DNA from: UBA3069 sp050633465
GTDB taxonomy: Bacteria > Pseudomonadota > Alphaproteobacteria > Rhodobacterales > Rhodobacteraceae
Reading direction: 5' to 3'
DNA length: 64,000 bases
NCBI GenBank assembly: GCA_050633465.1
Contig: JBOEGO010000002.1
Location: 1 to 64,000 of the forward strand
Part shown: one piece after another, positions 32,050-39,639 of the stretch
Layout of the letters: each line of letters starts with the position of its first letter
Numbering within the stretch: the stretch's first letter is position 1
Program-made: the position numbers and the translations under genes
The notes under the pieces: model-generated
What the model saw: the letters and a program-made list of their open reading frames with translations, nothing else
What the model was told of the DNA's origin: nothing
Databases searched by the model: none

Positions 32050-32562
32050 ATGAACCGCGACCACACCCGCAAACCCGGCGAGGCCATTTTCGCCCTGATA
32101 CTGGCCGCGATCAGCCTTGTCGCCCTATGGCAGGCCTATGGCATTTCGGGGTTCGAAGCCCTGTCCGCCCCCGGATCATTCCCCATGGCCGTGGCCGCGA
32201 TCATGTTCGTATCCGCCCTGATGATTGCCATAAAAACCCTGCGCGCCGCACCGGCGGGTGGCGGGTTTATCTATGGCGTGGTGCCGCCCTTTGCGGCGCT
32301 GATGGCGTTTCTGCTGTTGCTTTATGCGGTGGCGCTGGTGCCGCTGGGGTTCTTGCCTACCTCATTGATATTCCTTACGATTTCCATCATGGCGCTGCAC
32401 AAGCGCGGCTTCGTTCGTGCCTTTGGCATATCGCTGGTGTCGCTGGTGGTGATCTATATCGTGTTCCGGCTGGTGTTCACCGTATTGATGCCCGAAGGCA
32501 TCGTGCCCGAACGTGAAATCCTTGCCTTTTTCCGCAACCTGATGGCCGGAGGTGCAGAATAA
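32050..32562 (+). CDS. tctB: Tripartite tricarboxylate transporter small membrane subunit (TctB)
   Basis: A 170-residue inner-membrane protein with four predicted helices: residues about 13-32, 45-62, 76-100 and 122-148 (for example FALILAAISLVALWQAYGI and SLVVIYIVFRLVFTVLM). This is the TctB/DUF1468 layout. ATG 32050 is preceded by GGAGGAACCCCC. It pairs with TctA to form the sodium- or proton-driven permease. The stop and the tctA start overlap by one base (TAATG), so translation is coupled. Confidence 0.9.
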   Translation: MNRDHTRKPGEAIFALILAAISLVALWQAYGISGFEALSAPGSFPMAVAAIMFVSALMIAIKTLRAAPAGGGFIYGVVPPFAALMAFLLLLYAVALVPLGFLPTSLIFLTISIMALHKRGFVRAFGISLVSLVVIYIVFRLVFTVLMPEGIVPEREILAFFRNLMAGGAE

Positions 32563-34079
32563 TGGACGCGCTCAGCTATTTCTTTATTCCCTGGATCAAC
32601 CTTGATCTGCTGGCGCTGGTCGCCATTGGCACATTCGCGGGCATTTATGTCGGTGCGATCCCCGGCCTGTCGGTCACCATGGCGGTGTCGATCCTGATTT
32701 CCTTCACCTTCTCATGGGAGGTATATCCGGCCCTGTGTCTGATGGTGGGCATCTATATGGGCGGGGTCTATGGCGGGTCGCGCACTGCGATCCTGCTGAA
32801 TATTCCGGGCGCGCCATCGGCTATTGCCACGGCGCTGGATGGCTATCCGCTGGCGCAACAGGGCAAAGCAGGAGAGGCCATCGGCCTGTCCACCACCATG
32901 TCATTTGTCGGCGGGTTGATCGGCATCGGCGTGCTGGCGGTTGCCGCCCCTGCCGTGTCGGAATTCGCGCTGAAATTCCAGCCGCGCGACTATTTGCTGC
33001 TGGCCGTTCTGGGCCTGTTGCTGGTCGGGTCGCTGTCGGGCGAAAGCCTGCTCAAGGGGTTGTTTTGCGGTGCCTTGGGCCTGCTGATCGGCACCGTGGG
33101 TCTGGATCCGCTGACCGCGCAGGAACGTTTCACATTCGGCGTGGTCGAATTATGGGGGGGCGTGTCGTTTATTGCCGTCATGATCGGCATGTTCGGCGTC
33201 GCCGAGGCGCTGATCCAGCTGCGCCATGTCGATACCACCCCCGTGAAACAGAAAATCAGCCGCATCGTGCCGACATGGGGCGCGATCCGCAAACACCTGC
33301 CGCTGTCGCTGCAAACCTCCTCGATCGGGGTGATCATTGGCGCATTGCCCGGAACGGGTGGCGATATCGCCGCGCTGATGGCCTATGACCACGCCAAACG
33401 CGTGACAAAAAACCCCAAGGTGCCATTTGGCAAAGGAGCCGAAGAAGGGCTGGTCGCGCCCGAAACCGCCAATAACGCCGCCGTGGGCGGGGCGTTTATC
33501 CCGATGATCACGCTGGGCATTCCGGGCGATGCGGTGACGGCCATCATCATCGGTGCGCTGTTCATCCACGGGCTGAACCCCGGCCCGATGCTGATGATCG
33601 ACAAACCCGATATGTTCTGGTTCATCACCGGCGCGCTGTTTCTGGCCAATATCTTTATGCTGATTTTCGGGCTGACCGGCATCCGCATCTTTACCAAAAT
33701 CGTCGAAGCCCCCCGCGCCGTGCTGATCCCGATGATCCTGATGCTGTCCATCGTCGGGGCCTATGCGGTCAACAATTCGCTCACCGATGTCTATTTCATG
33801 CTGGGTTTCGGGGTGTTCGGCTATTTCATGAAGGTCTACGGCTATCAGGTCGGCCCTGTCATTCTGGGCGTGATCCTGTCGCGGCTGATTGATGAAAACT
33901 GGCGGCGCGCCATCATTTCGGATCAGGAAAGCCTGGGCCTGCTGATGAAAGGCATCGCAACCAGCCCGCTGTCACTGGTGCTGTTTCTGGCGGTGCTGAT
34001 GATCTTTTTCACGCAAACCCCGTTCTGGGCGCGGATCAAGGCCAAGGCAAAAACCAAATCGAAAGCGGGCAAACCATGA
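32562..34079 (+). CDS. tctA: Tripartite tricarboxylate transporter large membrane subunit (TctA)
   Basis: A 505-residue permease with about 11-12 membrane helices. Family motifs seen: GAIPGLSVTMAVSILI (around 30-45), the GVYGGSRTAILLNIPGAPSA stretch (about 67-86), and the second-half counterpart GALPGTGGDIAALMAYDHAK with NNAAVGGAFIPMITLGIPGD. The two halves reflect the internal duplication of this family. It carries out uptake of the acid delivered by TctC. The start overlaps tctB by one base and the end overlaps the next gene as ATGA, so transporter and catabolic genes form a single tight operon. Confidence 0.95.
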   Translation: MDALSYFFIPWINLDLLALVAIGTFAGIYVGAIPGLSVTMAVSILISFTFSWEVYPALCLMVGIYMGGVYGGSRTAILLNIPGAPSAIATALDGYPLAQQGKAGEAIGLSTTMSFVGGLIGIGVLAVAAPAVSEFALKFQPRDYLLLAVLGLLLVGSLSGESLLKGLFCGALGLLIGTVGLDPLTAQERFTFGVVELWGGVSFIAVMIGMFGVAEALIQLRHVDTTPVKQKISRIVPTWGAIRKHLPLSLQTSSIGVIIGALPGTGGDIAALMAYDHAKRVTKNPKVPFGKGAEEGLVAPETANNAAVGGAFIPMITLGIPGDAVTAIIIGALFIHGLNPGPMLMIDKPDMFWFITGALFLANIFMLIFGLTGIRIFTKIVEAPRAVLIPMILMLSIVGAYAVNNSLTDVYFMLGFGVFGYFMKVYGYQVGPVILGVILSRLIDENWRRAIISDQESLGLLMKGIATSPLSLVLFLAVLMIFFTQTPFWARIKAKAKTKSKAGKP

Positions 34080-35146
34080 CACACCCCTTGGCCATAGGTC
34101 TGGCAGGTGCGGGGCTGATCGGGCAACGCCATGCCGATTATCTGGCACAATGCGCGGGCACCCGTCTGGCAGCGGTGGCTGATCCGGCCGCTGCGGGTGC
34201 GGAACTGGCCAACCGGCATGGCGCGGCGCATTATAAAGATGTCGATGCCATGCTGGATGCGGGCGGGCTGGACGGGGTCATCCTTGCCACGCCAAACGCG
34301 CTGCACCTGTCGGGCGCATCGTCCTGCCTGCGCGCGGGCATTCCGGTGCTGGTGGAAAAACCCGTCGCCGCCAACGGGGCCGAGGCAGCGCAACTGGTCA
34401 TGCTTCAGGCGCAGACCGGCACGCCGCTGCTGGTCGGGCACCACCGCCGCCACAACCCGGTCATCACCGCCGCCCGCACCGCCCTGAAACGTGGCGACAT
34501 CGGCCAACCCGTGGCGGCGCAGGTCACCACCCTGTTTCGCAAACCCGATGCCTATTTCGATGCAGGCGCATGGCGCAAACAACCGGGCGCCGGCCCTGTG
34601 ATGATCAACCTGATCCACGACGTGGATCTGATGCGCCACCTGCTGGGCGAGGTGACACAGGTCACCGCGCTGACCTCGGCTGCCACCCGCCGGTTTCAGG
34701 TCGAAGATACCGCAGGCGCGGTGCTGCGCATGGACAGCGGCGCAATCGTCACGCTGATCCTGTCCGACACCGCCCTATCCCCCGCCAGTTGGGAACTGAC
34801 CGCAGGCGAAAACCCCGACTATCCCAGCACCGGCGACAGCTGTTACCGCATTTCCGGCACCCATGGGATGCTGGACCTGCCCGGCCTGACCCTATGGGGG
34901 GCGGCCCGGCAACCCGATTGGCATTCGCCCCTGCGCCAGACCACGCTGGATGTGCATCATGACGACCCGCTGGCCCTGCAAATCAGCCATTTCGCCGATG
35001 TGATCCGTGGCCGCAGCGCACCGATGGTCCCCGCGATCGAAGGCGCAAGATCCCTCGATGTGGTCGAATCCATCCTGACCGCCGCCGCCACAGGCCGCAC
35101 AATCACCCTGACATACCCCCATGAACAAGAGGCCCTGCATGCCTGA
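34076..35146 (+). CDS. Gfo/Idh/MocA family oxidoreductase
   Basis: A 356-residue NAD(P)-dependent dehydrogenase. It has an N-terminal Rossmann domain with GLAGAGLIGQRHADYL (residues 8-23), the family's EKPVA Lys motif (about residue 96) and a C-terminal GFO/IDH-type substrate domain with INLIHDVDLMRHLLG, which supplies the catalytic His and Asp (about 181-189). Members oxidise cyclic polyols and sugar acids. In this operon it may oxidise a hydroaromatic substrate such as quinate, or one imported by TctABC; this is inference. It overlaps tctA by 4 bp, and its last codons overlap the next gene start. Confidence 0.88.
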   Translation: MTHPLAIGLAGAGLIGQRHADYLAQCAGTRLAAVADPAAAGAELANRHGAAHYKDVDAMLDAGGLDGVILATPNALHLSGASSCLRAGIPVLVEKPVAANGAEAAQLVMLQAQTGTPLLVGHHRRHNPVITAARTALKRGDIGQPVAAQVTTLFRKPDAYFDAGAWRKQPGAGPVMINLIHDVDLMRHLLGEVTQVTALTSAATRRFQVEDTAGAVLRMDSGAIVTLILSDTALSPASWELTAGENPDYPSTGDSCYRISGTHGMLDLPGLTLWGAARQPDWHSPLRQTTLDVHHDDPLALQISHFADVIRGRSAPMVPAIEGARSLDVVESILTAAATGRTITLTYPHEQEALHA

Positions 35147-35990
35147 TCCCGATATCCAGCTTGGCCTGATTGGCGATAACATCGCCGCCTCGCGCTCTCC
35201 CCTGTTGCACCGCCTTGTCGGGCAGCAAAACGGGCTGACTGTGGCCTATACCCGCCTTGTCCCGCCCAGCCTGAAACAGGATTTTGTAACCGTATTCAAT
35301 GGCTGCCGCACGGGCGGCTATCGCGGTATCAATGTCACCTACCCCTATAAGGAAAAGGTGGTGCCCATGGTCACCGTCGATGACCCGCTGGTGCGCGGCA
35401 TCGGCGCGGTCAACACGGTGATTTTCACCGCTGACGGGCCAAAGGGGCACAACACCGATTATTCCGGTTTCGTCGCCGCCTATCGTCTGGTGCGGCGCGA
35501 TGCGCCTGCGGGGGCGGTCTGTATGATCGGCACCGGCGGCGTGGGCCGCGCCGTGGCCTTCGGGCTGGTGGCGCTTGGCGCATCCGAAATCCGGCTGGCC
35601 GACCGCGATATGGCCAAGGCCGAAACACTGGCCGATGACCTGCGCGCCGCCGCACCCGACACAATCATCACCACCCACGCCAGCGCCGAACTGGCCGCGC
35701 AAAACGCCACCGGCGTAATCAATTGCACCCCCGTGGGCATGGTCGGATACGAAGGCACACCAATCCCCCGCGCCGCGCTGGCCGGGGCCGAATGGGCGTT
35801 TGATGCGGTCTATACCCCCGCCGACACGCAATTTTTGCAAGATGCCGCCGCGCAGGGGCTGGCCGTGATCTCGGGCTATGAATTGTTCATCTATCAGGGC
35901 GTCCACGCCTGGGCGCTGTTCTCTGACAACCTGCCGCTGGACGAACCTGCCCTGCGCACCGCCCTGCTTGACCCCACACAGAAAGCCTGA
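35139..35990 (+). CDS. Shikimate/quinate dehydrogenase, probably NAD-dependent
   Basis: A 283-residue AroE-family enzyme that interconverts shikimate and 3-dehydroshikimate (or quinate and 3-dehydroquinate). The substrate site is intact: Ser18 and Ser20 (SRSP), Lys71 (NVTYPYKEK) and Asp107 (NTDYSGF). The dinucleotide loop is GTGGVG (131-136). After the second strand the sequence reads LADRD (Asp155), where biosynthetic NADPH-dependent AroE has an Asn-Arg-Thr motif. An Asp here favours NAD, as in catabolic quinate/shikimate dehydrogenases, so the enzyme probably runs in the oxidative direction. ATG 35139 is set by AAGAGG upstream; ATG 35121 is in frame. Confidence 0.9.
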   Translation: MPDPDIQLGLIGDNIAASRSPLLHRLVGQQNGLTVAYTRLVPPSLKQDFVTVFNGCRTGGYRGINVTYPYKEKVVPMVTVDDPLVRGIGAVNTVIFTADGPKGHNTDYSGFVAAYRLVRRDAPAGAVCMIGTGGVGRAVAFGLVALGASEIRLADRDMAKAETLADDLRAAAPDTIITTHASAELAAQNATGVINCTPVGMVGYEGTPIPRAALAGAEWAFDAVYTPADTQFLQDAAAQGLAVISGYELFIYQGVHAWALFSDNLPLDEPALRTALLDPTQKA

Positions 35991-35993
35991 CCC

Positions 35994-37886
35994 ATGAAAA
36001 CCGCCATCGCGACCGTTTCAATCTCTGGCACCCTGCGTGAAAAACTGTCGGCCATCGCGGCGGCAGGGTTCGACGGGATCGAAATTTTCGAACAGGATTT
36101 CATCGCCCATGACGGCTCCCCGTCCGAGGTGGGCGCGATGATCCGTGACCACGGGCTGGAGATCCCGCTGTTCCAACCCTTCCGCGATTTCGAAGGCCTG
36201 CCCGCCCCCCTGCGCGCCAAGGCGTTTGATCGCGCCGAGCGCAAATTCGACCTGATGCAACAGCTGGGCACCGATCTGGTGCTGGTCTGTTCCACCTGCC
36301 ACCCCGCCTCACTGGGCGGGGTCGACCGTGCGGCGGATGATTTCGCAGAACTGGGCGAACGCGCCGCCAAACGGGGGCTGCGCATCGGATACGAGGCATT
36401 GGCCTGGGGCAAACACGTTGATGATCACCGCAACGCATGGGAAATCGTGCGCCGCGCCGACCATCCCAACGTCGGGCTGATCCTTGACAGTTTTCACACC
36501 CTTGGCCGCAAACTCAGCCCTGAATCAATCCGCTCTATCCCCGGCGACAAGATATTTTTCGTGCAACTGGCCGATGCCCCGCAGATCGAAATGGACCTGC
36601 TTTACTGGTCGCGCCACTTTCGCAATATGCCGGGCGAAGGCGACCTGCCCGTCACCGATTTCATGCGCGCCGTCACCGCCACAGGATATGACGGGCCAAT
36701 ATCGCTGGAAATTTTTAACGACCAGTTTCGCGGCGGATCGGCCACCACCATCGCCAAGGACGGCTATCGCTCGCTGATCTGCCTGATGGATGACGTGCGC
36801 CGCGCCGAACCTGAATCCAATGTCACCCTGCCCCCGATTCCGGCCCGCACCAAACCCGTTGGCGTGTCATTCGTCGAATTCGCCACCCGTGGCAAAGACG
36901 CCGAAGAAATCGAAACCATCCTGCGCAGCCTCGGGTTTCAACCCTCGGCACACCACCTGAACAAATCGGTAACCCTGTGGCAGCAAGGCGAAATACGGTT
37001 CATTCTGAATGGCGAAACCCGGGGGCTTGCGGCCTCGGCCTATCGCAGCCACGGCACCACGATCTGTGACATCGGGCTAAAGGTCGACAACGCCCGCGCC
37101 ACGCTGGACCGCGCCACCGCGCTTGGCGCGCAACCCTTTGGTCAACCCATCGGGCCGGGCGAATTGGACATCCCCGCCATTCGCGGTCTGTCGGGCAGCG
37201 TGCTGCACTTCCTTGATGCCTCCTCTGGCCTTGGCGATGTCTGGAACGTGGAATTCCGCCCCGATGATGCGCCGCGCAGGGCGGGCACCGGCCTGACCCG
37301 CATCGACCACCTGGCCCAAACCATGAGCTATGACGAAATGCTGTCATGGACCCTGTTTTACACCTCCCTCATGCAAATCGACAAAACCCCGATGGTCGAT
37401 GTGATCGACCCCGACGGGCTGGTGCGTTCCCAGGCATTGCAAACAGGCGACGGCGCGCTGCGCTTTACCCTGAACGGGGCCGAAACCCACCGCACACTGG
37501 CCGGTAATTTTCTGGCCGACAGCTTTGGCTCCTCGGTGCAACATGTGGCGCTGGCCAGTGACGACATGATCACCACGGCGGAAAAATTGCAGGGCACAGG
37601 GTTCAATGCCCTGCCGATGCCCGCCAATTACTACGATGATCTGGCGGCGCGGTTTACCATCGCCCCCGACCTGCTAGCCAAACTGCAATCCATGAACATC
37701 CTCTATGACGAAGACGCAACCGGCGGTCAGTTCTTCCAACTCTACTCGCGCCCCTTTGCGGGCGGCATGTTCATCGAAATCGTGCAACGCAGCGGTGGTT
37801 ACACGGGCTACGGCGCCCCCAATGCCCCCTTCCGCATCGCCGCGCAAAAACGCCTGATGCGCGCCAAAGGCATGCCAAAGTCCTGA
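35994..37886 (+). CDS. quiC: 3-dehydroshikimate dehydratase fused to a VOC/HPPD-like domain
   Basis: A 630-residue fusion enzyme that dehydrates 3-dehydroshikimate to protocatechuate. The N-terminal TIM barrel (1-270) carries Glu134, Asp165, Gln191 and Glu239, the same numbers as the metal ligands reported for Pseudomonas QuiC1. The C-terminal half (about 285-625) resembles 4-hydroxyphenylpyruvate dioxygenase and keeps a possible metal triad His439, His517 and Glu595, although its activity in this family is unclear. It starts 3 bases after the dehydrogenase stop. The protocatechuate ring-cleavage genes (pca) are not in the window. Recognition of the dehydratase half is firm. Confidence 0.94.
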   Translation: MKTAIATVSISGTLREKLSAIAAAGFDGIEIFEQDFIAHDGSPSEVGAMIRDHGLEIPLFQPFRDFEGLPAPLRAKAFDRAERKFDLMQQLGTDLVLVCSTCHPASLGGVDRAADDFAELGERAAKRGLRIGYEALAWGKHVDDHRNAWEIVRRADHPNVGLILDSFHTLGRKLSPESIRSIPGDKIFFVQLADAPQIEMDLLYWSRHFRNMPGEGDLPVTDFMRAVTATGYDGPISLEIFNDQFRGGSATTIAKDGYRSLICLMDDVRRAEPESNVTLPPIPARTKPVGVSFVEFATRGKDAEEIETILRSLGFQPSAHHLNKSVTLWQQGEIRFILNGETRGLAASAYRSHGTTICDIGLKVDNARATLDRATALGAQPFGQPIGPGELDIPAIRGLSGSVLHFLDASSGLGDVWNVEFRPDDAPRRAGTGLTRIDHLAQTMSYDEMLSWTLFYTSLMQIDKTPMVDVIDPDGLVRSQALQTGDGALRFTLNGAETHRTLAGNFLADSFGSSVQHVALASDDMITTAEKLQGTGFNALPMPANYYDDLAARFTIAPDLLAKLQSMNILYDEDATGGQFFQLYSRPFAGGMFIEIVQRSGGYTGYGAPNAPFRIAAQKRLMRAKGMPKS

Positions 37887-37965
37887 CACCGCTTGCACCC
37901 GCCTCCCCGCGCCGCTACGCCAATGCCAGCGACCCGTCGCACCCCTGAATGATACGAGAAAACCC

Positions 37966-38310
37966 ATGATCAAACGCTATGAAACCGGCCCAAGAATGAG
38001 CCAGTCCGTCACCCATAACGGCACCGTCTATCTGGCAGGCCAGATCGCATCGGGCGACAGCGTGCTGGACCAGACCCGCGCCTGCCTTGGCCAGATCGAC
38101 ACCCTGCTGGCGCAGGCCGGATCAAGCCGCGAAAACATCCTGCAAACCACCATCTATCTGGCCGATATCAGCGATTTCGCCCAGATGAACCAGGCATGGG
38201 ATGAATGGATTCCCGCAACCCACACTCCCGCCCGCGCCACAGTCGAGGCCGCACTGGCCGCGCCCGAATACCGCGTGGAAATCGTGGTGATCGCGGCCCA
38301 AACCGCCTGA
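37966..38310 (+). CDS. RidA family protein
   Basis: A 114-residue protein of the YjgF/YER057c/UK114 family, which hydrolyse reactive enamine/imine intermediates or related compounds. Arg90 (PARATVEA) and Glu105 (YRVEIVVIAA) correspond to the conserved Arg and Glu of the active cleft, so deaminase activity is likely retained. It is about 80 bases behind quiC with a moderate ribosome site and may be the last gene of the catabolic operon. In such operons, RidA-like proteins can act on pathway-specific intermediates rather than on enamines; no direct evidence exists here. Confidence 0.9.
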   Translation: MIKRYETGPRMSQSVTHNGTVYLAGQIASGDSVLDQTRACLGQIDTLLAQAGSSRENILQTTIYLADISDFAQMNQAWDEWIPATHTPARATVEAALAAPEYRVEIVVIAAQTA

Positions 38311-38325
38311 TCGCACCTGCACACC

Positions 38326-38347
38326 CCCCGCGCTGTTCGGCGCGGGG
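38326..38347 (+). terminator. GC-rich hairpin after ridA-like gene
   Basis: The 8-bp stem CCCCGCGC (38326-38333) / GCGCGGGG (38340-38347) closes a six-base loop TGTTCG. No T run follows, so termination is uncertain. The rest of the gap to 38480 shows no other clear signal. Confidence 0.4.
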
Positions 38348-38480
38348 CAACAATGCGTTAACGCTGACATGATTGCGCACGCATTGGCCACGGTTTCGCC
38401 CATTTCCTTTGCCATCCTGTTTTCAGTCACCAGTCGCGCAACAGTTCCGGCGCGGCGCTTGCTTAAAAAGGATAACCACA

Positions 38481-38588
38481 ATGGCACAGCACGCAAAACC
38501 GCAACCAACCCCGAAACCCGCCCCGCAATCCGCAGGCAGCACCCCCGCGAAACCCGCGCCGATTTTCACGGATTACGCCAGCATCTAA
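38481..38588 (+). CDS. Small proline-rich protein (35 aa)
   Basis: The frame runs from ATG 38481 to TAA 38588 and encodes 35 residues starting MAQHAKPQPTPKPAPQS and ending PAPIFTDYASI. AAAGGA lies eight bases upstream, a well-spaced ribosome site. The peptide is rich in Pro, Ala and Lys with no membrane segment, so it would be unstructured. No family is recognised. The good site and its clean position between two genes suggest that it is translated, but so short a frame may be chance. Confidence 0.4.
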   Translation: MAQHAKPQPTPKPAPQSAGSTPAKPAPIFTDYASI

Positions 38589-38626
38589 TGCGTGACGCGG
38601 ACCGGAACGGGCGCTAAACTCGCGCC

Positions 38627-38965
38627 ATGTCCACACCCGTCACATCCCTGCGCAACCTTGGCCCCGCCTTTGCCGCCGAACTGGCGCGCGCGGGCATCCA
38701 TTCGGCCGAACAACTGCGCGAAACCGGCGCCGATGCCGCCTATACCCGCCTGTTGGAAACCGGCACACGGGCGCATTTCATCGCCTATTACGTGCTGCAT
38801 ATGGCGCTACAGGGCCGCCCGTGGAACGACTGCAAAGGCGCCGAAAAAGACGCGCTGCGCGTCACATTCGACGCCATCAAAGCTGCGGCAAAACCCGACA
38901 AAACCGGCCATGCGACCGAAATAGAACGCATCCTTGACCAAATCGGCACCGGCCTGCGCGCCTGA
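38627..38965 (+). CDS. TfoX/Sxy C-terminal domain protein
   Basis: A 112-residue protein. LRNLGPAFAAELARAGIHSA (residues 9-28) and the following helices match the TfoX C-terminal (helix-hairpin-helix-like) domain. The N-terminal TfoX domain found in competence regulators is missing, which is a common stand-alone form in alphaproteobacteria. The HhH-like fold suggests contact with DNA or protein, but no function in competence can be claimed. It stands alone between small genes, with the ndk terminator facing it from the right. Confidence 0.78.
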   Translation: MSTPVTSLRNLGPAFAAELARAGIHSAEQLRETGADAAYTRLLETGTRAHFIAYYVLHMALQGRPWNDCKGAEKDALRVTFDAIKAAAKPDKTGHATEIERILDQIGTGLRA

Positions 38966-39013
38966 CGACGCGCCATGCCCCCACGGGCTTTCATTGTTCT
39001 ATAAATACCTGAA

Positions 39014-39044
39014 TAAAAAGGGCCGCACCAAACGGCACGGCCCC
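39014..39044 (-). terminator. Terminator of ndk
   Basis: Read on the minus strand, GGGCCG-TGCC-GTTT-GGTG-CGGCCC is followed by TTTTTATT. The outer 6-bp stem lies at 39020-39025 and 39038-39043. Confidence 0.8.
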
Positions 39045-39067
39045 AATTCATTCACATATCAAACGGC

Positions 39068-39490
39068 TTAGCCGACGATTTCAAGCCCCGAGAAGAAGAA
39101 GGCAATCTCTTCTGCTGCGGTTTCAGCTGCGTCCGACCCGTGAACCGAATTTTCACCGATCGACAGGGCGAATTCCTTGCGGATGGTGCCTTCGGCGGCA
39201 TCGGCGGGGTTGGTCGCGCCCATCACTTCGCGGTTTTTCGCAATGGCGTCTTCGCCTTCCAGAACCTGCACGACGATCGGCTCGGATGCCATGAATTCGC
39301 ACAATTCGTCATAGAACGGGCGCTCTTTGTGAACGGCATAGAATTGACCGGCCTGTGCCTTGCTCAGGTGGATGCGCTTTGATGCGACAATGCGCAGGCC
39401 AGCGGCTTCGAACTTGGCGGCGATAGCGCCGGTCAGGTTGCGTTTGGTTGCGTCGGGCTTGATGATCGAAAAAGTGCGTTGAACGGCCAT
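39068..39490 (-). CDS. ndk: Nucleoside diphosphate kinase
   Basis: A 140-residue cytoplasmic enzyme that balances nucleoside triphosphates by passing the ATP gamma-phosphate through a phospho-His. The active His117 is in NSVHGSD, and ERTFSIIKPDA-type N-terminal residues (RTFSIIKPDATKRN, 5-18) bind the nucleotide. The length is standard. ATG 39490 follows AGGAAAGAGACCGAC; a longer frame to 39571 is not needed. It is a single gene with its own terminator, divergent from the ABC-F gene. Confidence 0.97.
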   Translation of the reverse strand: MAVQRTFSIIKPDATKRNLTGAIAAKFEAAGLRIVASKRIHLSKAQAGQFYAVHKERPFYDELCEFMASEPIVVQVLEGEDAIAKNREVMGATNPADAAEGTIRKEFALSIGENSVHGSDAAETAAEEIAFFFSGLEIVG

Positions 39491-39639
39491 GTCGGTCTCT
39501 TTCCTGTCTGAATAGGGTCTGGATTTCGCGACCAGAACGCGGGCAAATCCGGCTCTGGTTTCGCCGCGCATCTAACATGGGGTTGCCGCTTTGAAAAGCT
39601 GTGATTGACGCCGCCCACGGGTTCAGGCAAACGCCACCC

